Positions 24,601 through 38,379 of a stretch of 64,000 nt of DNA are shown here, piece after piece. Positions within the stretch are counted from its first letter, which is position 1. The number at the start of each line of letters is the position of its first letter. The notes under the pieces are model-generated. The model worked only from the letters and a program-made list of their open reading frames with translations, searched no databases and was not told the origin of the DNA. The DNA comes from Helopsaltes ochotensis (Eukaryota > Chordata > Aves > Passeriformes > Locustellidae), in contig VXBM01000232.1 in NCBI GenBank assembly GCA_013400155.1, positions 310,499 through 374,498 on the forward strand, in the 5' to 3' direction. The translations under genes and the position numbers were made by a program.

Positions 24601-27600
24601 TTTAGGCCCCAATATTATGAGCTTCTCCACAATTAAGGCTCTGCCCACGCATTTCTCAGTGCATGATAGGGAAGACTTAGGGGCCAGCTCTGTTAGACAT
24701 ACAAGCATATGGTTTATTTTTTTTAATTTTTACTCTATCTGAGACTTTAAAATGCACTTAATATTAAGAGAAGGCTTAAGAGTCTATCCTGAAGGGGACC
24801 TTAGAGGCTTTCATTTAACTAAAGGCACACATATATAATTCCATGCAGACTGAGGACCCACATTTATCAGCATTCCAATGATAATGAGTATTACATAAAG
24901 GGAAATGATAAAATAGCAGTAAGCAAAATTTTGCTCCCTCCCAATCTTCAAACACAACCTTTATAATAATCACTCTACACTAAAAAACTTACATGTGTGT
25001 AAGAGTTGGAGCGATCAGAGGCTTAAACTGCAAGATTTCCAAAGATACTCAAACCATCCATGTATGTGTCAAATGACAGGTAAATATGTACAACTATATA
25101 CATGAACTTCACTATGAAATCATATAAAAATACAATGGTGACATTTTCTACTTGATACTATTATAAAAAAAATTGACGGATTGCAATTAAACTATTTAGC
25201 AAAACAAGACAAGGAAATTAATGAGCAAGAATAGTCACCACAATTAATTGCTAACTACAATTTACACTGAGTAGTACTTTTTTTCCTAGAGAACACCTAT
25301 TTCTCCTCTCAAACTCCCATTCCAGCTGTGCACAGACCTTGTCTGACTTCTCTATTTTTCTACTTATTTAAACTTTATTTCTCCTCACTTTTTTTTTTAT
25401 TCCATTGTCCAAATCAGTGCTGAGTGGTGGCACTGGACAACAGCTGGAACTGGTGTGACACTATCACCGTCTACTTTCCCTGCATCTTGCAGCTCTGGAA
25501 CAAAATAAAACATGAGAAAAACAGTTCACAAAAAGCCGTTTTGAGGACAGTAATTTATTCATTAGAAACAGCAAAACAAATCGTGAGGATACTCCTGATG
25601 TGCATGCACAAATGTGTCAACCCCACTGAGGAAAAAGTAAAGCCCAGAGTAGAACTCAATTAATGGAAACAACTTGGAAAATAAGAATAATGATGACAGC
25701 GCAAGAATTGTTCATTCCTCCAATTATTTTAGAGAGAGCAACAACTGAACAGGTACTTATTAAAAATTCTTTCCCACTGAAACAACTACAAGAAAGACAA
25801 GATAGTTTTAGGGCTACTTTCCAGAAGCTCTCTCAATTCAAGGAGGCAAAACCATATTTGACATCTTATCCTAATTTCTCCTTAAATACTCTAAATGCAA
25901 ACAAAATTATCTAGCCCATTTAATTCTAATTTTCTAGGTTTTTCTTTTCTCACACTTGCATATCTTGCCTCATTTTCTATAGGACCTTACAGACATAGAG
26001 GTCACCACTTCTAGGTACACCTCTACGTTCATATTTCTACAGTCAGGAAATGAGACACAGTAGCCTGTGCTGTATAAAGAGCATTGGATTTGAACAAAAA
26101 GATGTGGGAAATTCAAATAAAGCAAATAAAGCACAACTGCATCATTCTTTCATATCTGAATGCAGCATCTTGTATTATGAAAATGTGAGGATTAAGTCAA
26201 AGAATGCAGTATCACTGCATTTTTTAATGAGGAAATCTTGTTTTTACAAACACTTCCAGAGATCAAATCAAGCTAACCTTTTATTAATTTATCCAAGGTA
26301 CTTGTTCTTTTGAACAAGCCTTTTTTTTTTTTCTTTAGAATATACCCCAACTGTAATTTATCAATTCTTTTATCATCAAAAGTTATTGTTTAAGCCAGGA
26401 ATAGCTTTTTAGCAGACCTCAATGGTTAATCATGCAAAAACCAAAAAAAGAAACCACCCCAAACAAAAACCCCCAGTAATTTCCTATGCAAATCACAAGT
26501 TCACAAACAGGGGATATGGAAAAGGAGCAGAGGTAGAAAAGGGTCACCTGTGTCCTTTGCAGATTTTTTTTTTCCAATAGAATATTTGGGGATCTTTCAT
26601 TTCATTAAACAAAATCTTACTTTTAATTCCCCCAGGTATGCACCTTCCATCATCAGGTATTACCACAGTAATGATCAGAAAAGGTTTTCTAGTCTCATTG
26701 TAGAAAATGCAGCTTGTTCCAACAATAATTTCTATTTATCTGTCTTCCACATTTCAAAGTGTGGGTCAGGGACAATTCCCACCTTCCACTGTCCCTCTAC
26801 AAAAGGAAAGAGGGAATGAACCCTCCAGGCTCCCTGCAATGGACATGGCCCTGAGAGCTTAGGGCTCCTGCTAAACACAGAATATGGCATTTAATGACCC
26901 TCAGGAGGCCAATACCATCCACAAACCACTTAGCACAGTTCCAGTTTCATTTATCCTTGTGGTCTCTGCAGTTGGCATGGCAAGCCTGGCCAACAGTTCC
27001 ATGATGTCCAAGTCAGTATTGCTCGTGTCTGATCCAGAACCAATGCCAGCCCATTTCACTGAGTTTCCAAACTGTAGGAAAATTTACCACTCAATTCACC
27101 TTCACTCCCTTTCCGATTATTAATGACTTTAGAGATTTATCATATTTCTATTTCTTTCCAAACTGAATATTTATATTGAAATAGCCTCTCTTTACATAGA
27201 AACTAGTTAAAATCTCCGTTACCCTTTTTTATTTCTGCAGCAAATAAAGGTAAAGTTTTAGAGGACTGTGCACAAGAATTCCAACATCTCCATCCTTCAG
27301 AGTAATAAGATAATATTGTATCTTGATAATTACTACGCAGTCTTAGAGTTTAGGATTGCTTTTCTTCCATGTGCTTCATTTTACATTTATCTAGAATTAA
27401 TTACATCTGCCCAGTCCCTCAAGTCACTGCAACCTAGATTTTATATTTTCAGAATTCCTTCAGTCCTGCAGTACAACAAAATAGATTTCAAAACCATTTT
27501 GTGGAAAATTTCCATTAAATATATCTAGTTTCTCAAAAGAATGAACTGAAACCTGCAGGGCAGCTGGGATGGAGGGAAGGCAACAGACACAGCTCCATTC

Positions 27601-30600
27601 TGTGCATAATTCAACAAAGCGCCACGCTTGTGGAATCCTTTGCTGTGCTGGTGCTGCTGGCTGACACAGTGTCAGCATTTTTCAGCATTACACCACTATC
27701 AGCCTGTACTGGGACCCTTTAAAACAGCTGAAATAAAAGAGCTCTTTCTCCATATTTATGCCATCCTGCTCTGAGCACTTCCTGTTGGCCCCAGTAAATA
27801 TCTGCTAAATTTCAATCGACTCTCGTGGTGTTCCAGCTGTTAGATAAACTTCCAAGGATATTTTTGTGACAGGTACAAACCTACACAGGAAATCTCAAGA
27901 AGAAATCCTAAATTAATTATATGTCAACATTCAAGCCACAAGAAGGAGCAATTGTCATAAATTTTTGGAGGTTAGAATCCAATTTTAGTTGTAAGTGTGA
28001 AAGAGTTCACGGACTCATTTGTGATTCAGTGCCAATAAAATAATATATTTCATATTCTTCAGCATTTCTCGTTGGCTAAACATAGAAGGGAAGCTAAGAA
28101 CAGTGAGCTGCATATTTAAATCACACATATTTAATCACACATATTTAAATAAAAAATTCGGATGCAAACTAACAATAAATTGTAGATTTACAATTTATAG
28201 TTCAGAATTGCCTAATCTTATTCCACCTTTTGAAAACAGATATAACAAATAAATTAATTCTGTGTTGAATCAAAACATCTCCACTACCTAAAAATCTGAT
28301 AATGGTGCCAAGAACATCTTTCTGCAGTTCCGAACAGCACAGACTCTATGTCTCTTCTCTCTCCCAAACACGGTGCCTTTTGTGTGTTTTGTTAATGCTA
28401 GTAAGGACGAGTAAGGGAAGGGTTGAGAGGGCAGAGGTTGCTGTAACAGTACTAACCCACAGAGGACTGCCCGTGTTTCCTTGGCTTTAGCATTGCTGTG
28501 GAATTCTTGTCAGCTTTTCCCATCCCTCTGCAACGTGTCCTTGGAGAAACTGCGGAGGGTGTTCAGGACACACGGGCGGTGTGAGCGCTCTGCAGCAGCA
28601 CTGGCTGTGCAGGTGGCAGAGGTTCCACATCCTGTTCCCCCAGTATCCTTAACATTTTCCTGCAATGCTGTTGAGGTCCACAACCCTTGCCATGCTCCCC
28701 TGACGTGCTGCCCCAGCAGCAGTGTGGGTTTCTCTCCAGGTCCACCCTTGTGGCAGCCAGGGCAGAGCTCCCAACCCCAAGCAGCTGAAAAAGCCAACAA
28801 TTGTGTGTTGAGTCTGGCGCTCAAAAGTGACCTTGTGCTCGAACCTGGCAGGGGCCCTTCTCAAACCTGTCTGCCTAAAAACAAAAGGGAGAGTTTTGAG
28901 ACACCTGTTGTTTCAGTACAAAGAAAAATGTGTCATGGAAGGGAGAGAGAGGGAGTGGGAGAAAAAGCCATGAAGGTTTGCAGGCTGCACTGCTGGATAC
29001 AGCTTTGTGGCATATGTGGGAGATGCTTGTGGTCCTTATCCTGGCACCAGGTCCGTCCCAAGCTCTGGCAAGCAGCCCAGCACAGGGCGCTTTTCCAAAC
29101 CCTGCAGCCACTGCTCTGGCCGTCAGCAGAGCTCATTGGATATGGAGTTCAGGGAAGAATCATTGCTCCAAATGGGAACGCCCAAGCAAGGAGCTGCAGC
29201 CACCTTCCTTAGGCAGAGGCAGGAGGAAGGGAGCAACATAGAATATCTTCTCTGCAGCAGGAAGAGCTGCAGTTCAGAGGGAGGGCAGGATAGTTCAGGC
29301 TATTGACAGGAGAGGCAACGAAACAGTGATCACACACCGTGGGCACAAGGCTGAGTACTCTCTTCATAAACAATGTTCTTTCACACAATGCAGGTAACAT
29401 TCCCTGTGCTTTATTGAGTACTTTCTCTTCCCAGACACTAAAAGGTTCCATCCAGAGTCTTCCAAATAATTTCAGTGGAAATACATCAAGTAGTCCCAGG
29501 AAGCAAACACTCAGAGCCCCATCTGCAGCCCAAACTGGGCCCACAGCACGAACACAAATACATCAGAAATCCTACAAGGAACCAGCAGAAACTAATGCAC
29601 TTAGCTGACCACCTTGATTTTGTGTCTCTCAAATACCATGGATAAATAACTACTTATGTCACCCTGGGAGAAAAGGAATGTATGATATGGCTATGAAACC
29701 ACCTGGATATTTTATGTATAAAAAGTGTTTTCACTACTTATGGAAAGCCAGACATGTAAATTACACTGTCCTTAGCAGGAAAAAATATGTGCCAAAGACC
29801 ATGCCTAGGAGCAGAATTCGGGAAGAATGGGGGTATGGTCGTGCCAGCTTTGCAATGTTTGCTTTTATAAGCCTGTTTTACTGCTGAGGTGGGGGAGACT
29901 AGTGTTATTGCTTCCTCAGAAAGCTGTTCTCACAGGATTTGACTATTGGTCATGAAAATCTTATAAGGTCAGACAATCCTGCAAGATTTTAATGAATTAA
30001 AGTTTTAAACATGTTCCCAAGATTTTGGTTATGTCCGTTTCTAAGATGGAATGCAATCCCCTTAACAATGTGCAACACCAGGGGAAACAAGAATCAAATA
30101 AGAGCAAATATGGAGATCTAAATTCAGTACCCTTGAAAGTTTACACAAATTTTTTATCAAATAATTTATCTACTTTCAGCCTTTCCACATAAACAGATAC
30201 AGGTGGAACTACCAGCAAAACTACACCTTCATACTCAGTATGGAAGTAAATAGACTTGGCCTGTTCCCTCGGTGCTGATTCTATGAAGGTCACTCTGCAA
30301 GAGCAAGAAGACACAGCCACAGCACCCTATGCCATTAGAGGTCCCTTTAAGGCTGATTGTTAGCATTAGAACATTAGTGCTCTGGGTATTTATCAAAACG
30401 TGGACACTAGAGTGGCTTGAAGTAGTTTCACTTCCTCTTAAATGATAATAAATTGGCAGTGTGAGTGTTGACTGCCTGCAATGCAACTTCATTACTTCAG
30501 AGGTTAATGGAGCAACCCCTCTCTGTTGATCTTCCTGTCACCATTGGCTACAAAAGACTCTCTGACACAGTGCAGTTTTCAGGAGAGGCACAAGTACAAC

Positions 30601-30760
30601 AGAGATTAACCACATCAAAAAGAATACTGTCCCACTCCATTATATTCTGTAAAACTGGTGTGCAGCAAATCGCAGTGGCCAGCAGTGTCATCTGCCTTGT
30701 CTGACAACAAAATCAGCATAAACAGAGGTGATGATGTTGTATTAGAGACAAACACCTTTC
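21661..30760. other. Mostly unique noncoding stretch, no supported gene
   Basis: No exon-like segment here passes the combined test of good acceptor, good donor and protein-like frame. The 243-residue open frame at 28481-29212 on the plus strand lies in a locally GC-rich patch where several other frames on both strands are open too, so low stop density explains it. Minus-strand donor-like sites near 23390, 24247 and 26543 lack adequate acceptors. The region just right of the CpG gap (about 21700-21960) is mildly GC-rich unique sequence. Confidence 0.45.
28110..28150. repeat. Short imperfect tandem repeat of CATATTTAA(A)TCACA
   Basis: CATATTTAA occurs three times, the first two followed by TCACA or ATCACA. 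AT-rich local slippage repeat. Confidence 0.7.
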
Positions 30761-30766
30761 CATGTT

Positions 30767-30790
30767 AAAAAAAAAAAAAAAAGGAAAAGG

Positions 30791-30845
<55 letters not shown>

Positions 30846-30980
30846 GGAAAAGGAAATGAAAAAAAAGGTGAACTAAAGGAAAAAGAAAGAAAAAGGAGAA
30901 AGGAAAGAAGAAAATCAAAGAAATTACGAGAGGAGAGGAAAATAAATAAAAGAATATAAAAGAAAATGAAAAATAAGAGA
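30767..30980. repeat. Long poly(A)/purine tract
   Basis: A 16-nt A run, two GG interruptions, then 54 consecutive A (30791-30844), followed by more than 100 bases made almost only of A and G (GGAAAAGG, AAAGAAAGAAAAAGG and similar). This yields a false lysine-rich ORF. The composition is that of a polypurine-polypyrimidine tract, which can adopt unusual DNA structure; it could also be the degenerated tail of an old retroposon, though no body is seen on its left. Confidence 0.9.
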
Positions 30981-32594
30981 ATACTTTAATTATGATGTAA
31001 ATATTGGAGCCACTGACCTTGAGCTATTTTGCATTAACTCTATAATATTCCTCTTGTATTTCTTACAGAAGGCTGCACACTGAATTAACCAAACTATTAT
31101 TCTTTTGAATGCTGGATTCATGATTTTGCAGGAGATGAAAACTGACAGGAATAGAGTAGGAGGTGGCCATGAGATTCAAAGAGGATTACATTTAATGCTG
31201 GCTAAGTGAATAACCCTCTGAATGAAAATGTATTCATTTAGAGAAATGTGCCTCTTCTTGTTACAGGTTACTGCCCTGAAATGCCTGGCAGGCGTGTTAA
31301 CTTTCAATAATTCAGAACTCCTGTTGATCACTAACAACACAATGAACTTGTCCCTCACAGTTCTGAAAAGAGAACATTGCCCAAGGAAGCTGAACATTCT
31401 GTACATCCTATACACAAATACTTGGAAGTCACTTCCCTCAAGGGAGGTTACTCCCGTCCCACCAGCAGCATCTGCTTTGTCAGGAGCATAAACTCACATT
31501 CACAATACATCCAGGTTAGTTTTCTTTTTGTGAGCATGTGCATGAAATACAATGGCTCATTGGAAACATTTCGTTTTGTTCAATATTTCTGTTCTCTTCA
31601 GCAGATTAACAGATGAACAGGTAACTAAAAGTGCATCAGACATGCAATTACAGCACTGTAAGTGCATGCACATATCCAGTAATTACATGTGTAGTTTGCT
31701 AATAACCATTCAGGGGTGTTTCAGGTCACTTGTCTCCACTCTCTACTTCCTAGCCCCACAAGGGTTTGGGATGGGACTCAGCCAGTCTGACAACACCTCT
31801 ACAGCAAATGCATCAAATTCTTGTTGAACTCTTATCTCTTGGAGGTCTCCATTAGAAGTGAATACTTTTGAGCATGAAACCCATCAGCCTGAATGAAAGC
31901 ATCAACTTCCTACACACACAGTGGCAGGTACTTGGACTTCTCTTTAGAAGAAACATTGATAATAAGGAGTGTCTGCTGATAGCATAAGGGAGGAGGACCC
32001 TACTGGAAATTATGGGAGATAAGGAAGATGGGGATTTCTTGCTGGAGAAGCAAGCAGAGGGTGAGATTCCAGGATGGAACTCCTCCAAACACCAGAGCAA
32101 GTGTACCTTCCCTGTGACCTAAATGTTGTGGACAAGACAGGAGTTCAGTGTTCAGCTCTGATTGTGTCAGTGGTTCCTTTTGAGACCTTGGGCAAGTTGC
32201 TTAATTTCTATCAGGATATTCTCAACTGTAAAAACCAAAAAAGCTGCTACTAAACCTGGACAAGTCCCTTTCAAATTACAAATCAAAGCAGAATGTAAAT
32301 TCTACACTTCTGCACTTTTTCACCATTTTCATTTTTTTTAGGTTGATAAACACATGCATAATTGTCTGAATTCAGGCTGATAAGGAACCATGGCTTACCT
32401 TTTAAAAGCATAAACAGTGGATCTGGATGGCAAATTTGAAAAAAAAAGTAAAATGTTTTACTTTCACAAAGTATTCAGTCTCTCCCTAACTTAAGATCCA
32501 AAACTGAGGTCCGCGAAGTCAGTTTTTTAATAGGTTCTATGCAGCTTTGAAAAGATAATCTTTTACTGAAAGATTTATATAAGAATTAGAAAGA

Positions 32595-32740
32595 CACCTC
32601 ATCCCTGGAAGTCTTTAAGGCCAGGTTGGATGGGGCTTTGAGCTACTGGTCTAGTGGAAGGTGTCCTTGCCCATGACAGGGGATAGAACTGGATGAACTT
32701 TAAGGTCCCTTCTGATCCAAACCATTCTATGATTCTATGA
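32595..32740 (+). mobile_element. CR1 LINE 3' end, 5'-truncated
   Basis: The segment matches the well-known CR1 3' tail in order. It has CATCCCTGGAAGT, then AAGGCCAGGTTGGATGGGGC, TTTGAGC, GGTCTAGTGGAAGGTGTCC, GCCCATG, GGAACT-like and TTTAAGGTCCCTTC, then ends in two copies of the ATTCTATGA-type octamer. Only about 145 bp remain, so there is no ORF2 and the copy is dead. CR1 inserts usually lack clear target-site duplications, and none is evident. This is the strongest clue that the host is a bird. Confidence 0.93.
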
Positions 32741-35700
32741 ATTGAAGAGAAAAAATTGGTAGTTCAGTGCCATGTTGCCTCCATGAATGTTAGAGCTGAG
32801 AGCATCTCTCCCCTAAATATGCCAAAATCAAAACAGACATTTAAGATGACAGTGCTGCAGGTTCTAAAAGTTCCCACTTCTATTACCGCAAAAACATACT
32901 GTCCCACTGAAGAGTTTGAGAAATTACACAGTGGCGTACCAATATTAATTGAATAGGAGAGTGTAAAACAACTCTTAAACATTGAAAAACTCCACCTCTG
33001 CATGCACAGAATACCAGATACACTTCAAAGCGACATTGCTGCAGACAGAATGAGCCACAGCTTTCCTTCATAACCACTCACAGCCACACAAAGTTGTTCA
33101 TCCTTATACCAGGACACTTCATTTTTGCTTCAGTCAAAAAATAGCAGCTAAAGAGTGGCTGGTCTTTAAGTTAAGAAAGTATTTTTGGGTATCAGTGAGA
33201 ATTTAATTCTAGCTTTTCTTCAGTGGCCATAGATGTTTTTGTACTTATTTTTTATATCTCTAAATCAAGTTCTGCTCCACTGAAATGTTGCTGCTGCAAT
33301 GCAAATAAACAATACAATGCACTGTTAACATAATGGTCAAAATTCCATCCTGCATCACAGTGAATACTGCTGGGGATACATTCAGATAAAGGCACTTCAC
33401 TTGATCAACCTAGAGGAAGAAAAAGCCTATTAAGTATTTCAGAATCTCTTCAGTACCACCACCTAAAAAAACCACATGTGACCTTGGACAAAGGTAAGTT
33501 TTAAGAAATAAGAAACTTGTATCAAAAATCCCAATGCCACAGCAAGTTTCGTATTTTCTGACAAAGGAGTATGTTATTACTGATATCAGGTGCCAGTTTT
33601 TATTGATGTTGTGTATGGTTACAGATTCCTTATCCCCAACACTGGGGCACATCAGGGCAATTTTATCTGAGAAGGAGCAGTTCCCATTCTCAGCACATCA
33701 CTGGAGTTAAAGCAACATCCTGAATTGCAGAAGTGACTGAGTATGGACAGTTTATAAAACAACTTGTGTTCACTACATTTTAATTACATGTATGGTTAAA
33801 AAAAAACATGGTAGGTAAAATAATCCTAAGTATTTTAAATATCTCACAGTAAGGAAATATTCTGGATCTCTAGAAGAGATTCTGACTTTGCATTCTCAAC
33901 TTTTTTCTCTAAAAACTCTTCAGTTTTTTCTTAATTATAATTTTTAACAACCAAAGGCAGAAAACTTAAGGGAAATCTGTATCAATGTATTTTTCAATGA
34001 GGGAAAGACTTTAGAGGGATTTTGTTTGTAAAAAAGTGACACTTTTTTGATCTTTATCGCCATTTGCATGGTAGAAGTATTCAAAGGAGTAAAGTATTAC
34101 AGTCATTAGTAAATAAAAGAGATATCAAGTGTACTAAACTCCAATATTATCCATCAGAAATGAAACAAAACAAAGACCCTACAAGTATAAGATAGGCTCT
34201 TTTCTGCTGGCTGAAATCTTCCATATGGTATATAATTCTGGCAAAACAGAATTTTTCTATTCACCTTTTCCCTATTGAAAAGCAATGCTCTCTTTATCTA
34301 ACCTTTTCTAAACCACCATTGAAAATTGTATTTTCTGACTCAAACAAAACATTGTTTTTCTTTCTGCTTCATATGGCTAATAATAAAGACTTGAGGTAAA
34401 TCTCCCTACAGCTGCTTTCAGTTCATTTTAAGTCAATGAAACCTATATAATCCTGTAATACAGTCAATTGTTTCTTTTCCACTAGGCCTGAAGGGCTGCA
34501 AGCTTAGAAAGGGAAGAATTACTGTTTTGCTTTTAAGCACCTATTAATATTTTTCCCCTCCAGCAGTTTTTTTTTTTCCCTTTGAAGCCTTTTTCCCACT
34601 AAATTAATGTTTAACAATTAAACCAAGCTGAAGGAGATCTTAAAAGATCTAGACAATTACTGATTGGGTAGAAGAACAGGCCTTTAATTTAAATGGGAAA
34701 CATCTCTGAAACGATGGTATGAGACCCCACAACTAATTACATAATTTTCTGCATCTGAGAAAACATGAGCTGAGAGAATGCAAATAGAGACACATGGAAT
34801 ACCAGGAAGAAAAGCTGGAACTCTAACATCTACCTATCATCTTTGAGAATACAGCAACTTGTAGAAAAAACAAGTTTTGAGCTACTAGATGGAGTAAAAA
34901 TATAACTTAAAAAGAAATATTTAAGGGATGGCACCTCTTTTTCAGGCAAAATTTGCCAATACACCTAGAATGGCAATCCTAAGTCTCTATGTAAACATCA
35001 CAAGCAGGCCTAAGAGCCCTTTCAAAAGTGTGTATTCTTTGTATATATAATATACTTTTGTGTACTTGTGAGATATAAGTGTTCTGTGTTTCCTGCTTTC
35101 TTCCATAGCAATGTGTATGTTACCTTAAAAATATATCCACAGTAAGGTATGATAATGGAGGTTTTCTCTTAGGCCTGGATAAACAGAGTTTGTTCTGATG
35201 AAAATCCTTAAGCTGAACTCAAGAGCTGGCTAGTGGCCAACTCCTTTGTCAGACCCTCTGAGCAGCCGTTCAGAGACCTGTCCTGACCCTTGATTCAGGC
35301 AGTTCTGTGCGCACTGAGATCTGCTCAGGCCTCAAAAATCAATCAATGTGTGCTAAGACCACAAACACTGCTCTTTTTCCCTCCTAGCCCAAGGAGAATA
35401 TTGCGATTAGCCTTGCTCCTTAAAGGGGGCAGACTGAACTATGGCCAGAGAGTGTTTGGACCAAATGTGCATTGCTGAGACATAACTAATATAAGTGACA
35501 TTATCCTACATCCAACAGAGGTGCAGAAGCACCTAAGGGCCCCTACTAGGACATCCAGGAAAATGATGGATCGTGCCAGCAGGAACTGGATATGTCCATG
35601 GTGTGAAACTTCCTACACTGGACATGTGCCTTTTAAGTTTGTCCATCACACCAGCATTAGGGACAGACGTTAAATGAACTGGACACCTAATTTCCCAATA

Positions 35701-37828
35701 GACCCTCTAAAGTATTTCCAAAGGAATCTGGCTCCCACTGATTCCAAATACACAAGAAAACAGCAGTTTTAAAGAGAGATACTTTATGTTGGTTCCAGTT
35801 AAAACAGAACAGTTGAACTCTTAGAGAACTTGAAGGTTTTGTTTGCAGATTCAATGTTGACCAAACTAGAGCTATTCTTTAAACATTTCAGAAATTGCAC
35901 ATTTTTCTCTGGTGATCTCAAGTCCTTCTTACTACAAGATAAGCCACAGGCAAAAGAATTAATAAAAATCCCAACAGATTTTCATGATTCAAATACATGC
36001 TTAATATTTCAGATAGAGTTTTCTCTAATTTAACAGTTTTACTCATCCCTAGATAGAATCAAAACATGATCTGAGGGGAAAAGTGTTATTCAGTTTTATG
36101 ATTCATCAAATAATTTTGAAGCACCAAGCACATTTTAGCTCACCATCTGTTACATAACCTCAATACAAAGTAAAAAATTCTGGTTTTGGCTATAAACCTG
36201 AATTCCATTTTCAGAAAAAGGTTGGGATGACAAACAGACTACTATGGAGGAAGCATTCAGCCAACAAAAAAACTCTAGCACTTCCAGGAATTAAGCCTCT
36301 CATTTCTATAATAACAAAAACCATCACTAACATAAGAAGGTCGTGTCCTTTCGTGCTTTTAATATTTTTTTTAATATAAATTCTTTAGTATCTTTGTATT
36401 ACTCATTGTAAATGTTTCATTTCACCAAGCCAATTAAATTCACAATACATTTCCCAATACAGACTGTAACTGATTCATGAATATGTGTGTAGCAGAGGCA
36501 TGTGCACTGAAAAGCAATCTCCAGTCAAATGCCTTATTTTTGTCCACAGAAAGAACAAATAGGTAACCCCCCATGTGTAATATACACAGTGCACTGTTAA
36601 AAATCAACAAAACTGAGAATCACATATATTATGCAAAACCACCAAAACCACACACCCACACACACTCAGGACGTTCTACAGTAACATTTCATTTATGTTC
36701 CTGAAAGGAACTGACTCTTTCAAGGAAATATAAACACTGAGGGCCACCATGAGCACCAGCCCCTTGCAGACAGCTCGGCACAGGCTCCGCTCACAGCTTT
36801 GTCCCACTTGTCCCTGTTTGAAATCCTCTGTGTGAGAGGGGCTGGGGTGGGTGACACCTCTGGGGCTGTGACCAGCAAGAGGAGAAGACACGGGGAAATC
36901 AGGCCAGAGCTCCCACCACCACTGGCATCAGCTGCGTTCAGAACGTGTTGGCGGTAGCTCTGAAATGACAAATCTGGGGTGTGGTTGTCGGGCTCTTGCT
37001 GAGCAACCAGCACTGATTTACCTGCTGCCGCTTTTTTCCCTTTGAAAAAAGTCTTCGTGCTGCCAGGAGCAGCTGTCCCACGCATCCAGTAGCCCAGCCC
37101 CAGGGTCTCCAGTGCTGCTCAATTGCTGCTTCCCTGGCTGGGCAGGACACAGTCCCTGGGGTGCACAGCCAGCTCTCCCAGCCAGTAACTTGGGAAGGGA
37201 CACACAGGATGGATGCTACCATGAAAAATACCCCTGAGCTCCCACTGAGCCTCAGACAGGCAGTGGCAAACCTGTGCTGTGCCCTCACATCCTCACTCCT
37301 TCCCCTCCATTCCACACCCCAAGTAAATCTGATGAGGACACTGTCCTCTGACACCTCTGTCCCAGAGAAACTACAGAACAAGCAAATACGTTGCTAACAC
37401 TCCAAGAATGTGCTGAGCTGGGCAGCGAGTTTGCTAAGGATTGCCTGAGAAGGCAGAACCACCCTCCAGGGGCAATCTGAAGGGAGCACAGTATTAAACA
37501 CTGTTTTTAAATCCATGAAGATAGGGTGGGTCAAGAAGAGAGATGACGCAAAAAGCAGGAGAGGGATGAACAAAGGCACAGGCTTTGGGCCAAAGAATAA
37601 ACCCTCCTTACTGTGTAATGGCCAAGGTGAAGGGGAGTTGGCTGGCAGCAAGAAACGCTGCAAAGAGGGACCGTGCCCCCCTCCACAAAAGCTGCGTTCC
37701 TAACGCACGAAGAAAGTGACACAAGGACTTTTGGATTCAGCATATTCTGTGCAATGTCAAAAGTTCAATGCGAAAATTTCCATCTCAGCCTGAAGAAGAA
37801 CAGCGCAAACATTTGAGTTTAGTGGAAG
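32741..37828. other. Unique noncoding stretch, no supported gene
   Basis: AT-rich unique sequence up to about 36.6 kb, a CA-rich patch at about 36640-36666, then a GC-richer shoulder (36.7-37.7 kb) leading into the second CpG island. In that shoulder a minus-strand segment at about 37023-37156 has a fair acceptor and a strong donor (GGCAGCAG followed by GTAAAT). Two frames are open and neither stands out, so it could be a noncoding first or internal exon. It is not called as a CDS. Confidence 0.4.
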
Positions 37829-38197
37829 NNNNNNNNNNNNNNNNNNNNNNNNNNNNNNNNNNNNNNNNNNNNNNNNNNNNNNNNNNNNNNNNNNNNNNNN
37901 NNNNNNNNNNNNNNNNNNNNNNNNNNNNNNNNNNNNNNNNNNNNNNNNNNNNNNNNNNNNNNNNNNNNNNNNNNNNNNNNNNNNNNNNNNNNNNNNNNNN
38001 NNNNNNNNNNNNNNNNNNNNNNNNNNNNNNNNNNNNNNNNNNNNNNNNNNNNNNNNNNNNNNNNNNNNNNNNNNNNNNNNNNNNNNNNNNNNNNNNNNNN
38101 NNNNNNNNNNNNNNNNNNNNNNNNNNNNNNNNNNNNNNNNNNNNNNNNNNNNNNNNNNNNNNNNNNNNNNNNNNNNNNNNNNNNNNNNNNNNNNNNN
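37829..38197. other. Assembly gap (369 N)
   Basis: Unresolved bases that run directly into very GC-rich sequence on the right. ORFs crossing it are artefacts. The missing DNA is probably GC-rich. Confidence 0.98.
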
Positions 38198-38290
38198 CGG
38201 CCCAGAGCCGGCCTGGTGCGGCCCGGCCTGCAGACACAGCGTGGGCAGCACACGGCCCGGGGGGCCCCCCCAGAGCCCTGACACCTCTTA
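38198..38290. promoter_or_regulatory. GC-rich edge of a second CpG island, candidate promoter
   Basis: The bases right of the gap are dominated by CCCGG, GGCCC and C-runs, in sharp contrast to the AT-rich flanks. Together with the gap, this suggests a CpG island of at least 450 bp whose core was not assembled. No transcript direction can be read. Confidence 0.45.
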
Positions 38291-38379
38291 ACAAAGAAAT
38301 AGCAAACAAAGATGTGCCGGGACAACAGTCAGCTTTAGAAGTTAACAGGAGAAACCTGGAAAGTGTAAAATGTATTTGG

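Noticed and set aside
27205..27250. Plus-strand acceptor (TTTTTTATTTCTGCAG) followed 9 nt later by a donor-like GTAAAG
   Set aside because: A 9-nt exon with no partners; almost certainly coincidence.
28481..29212. 243-residue plus-strand open frame, the longest without N
   Set aside because: Locally GC-rich patch with several other frames open on both strands, no splice context, no recognisable domain, and residue use (Cys, Pro, Ser, Trp rich) typical of noncoding frames.
30762..30959. Lysine-rich 65-residue ORF
   Set aside because: Direct translation of the poly(A)/purine tract.
31261..31440. Plus-strand segment after a good acceptor (CTCTTCTTGTTACAG) with about 60 open codons
   Set aside because: Its end site (GGGAG followed by GTTACT) is a poor donor, the peptide is not protein-like enough, and no neighbouring plus-strand exon was found.
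32401..32424. 24-nt minus-strand segment between a strong acceptor (CAAATTTGCCATCCAG) and a strong donor (AAAAG followed by GTAAGCC)
   Set aside because: The phase would be compatible with the 17.7 kb exon, but a segment this short cannot be told from chance, since similar micro-segments occur repeatedly in this AT-rich DNA.
37023..37156. Minus-strand 134-nt exon-like segment with a strong donor, near the CpG island
   Set aside because: Two frames are open, so coding frame cannot be chosen. It may be a noncoding exon but there is no positive evidence.
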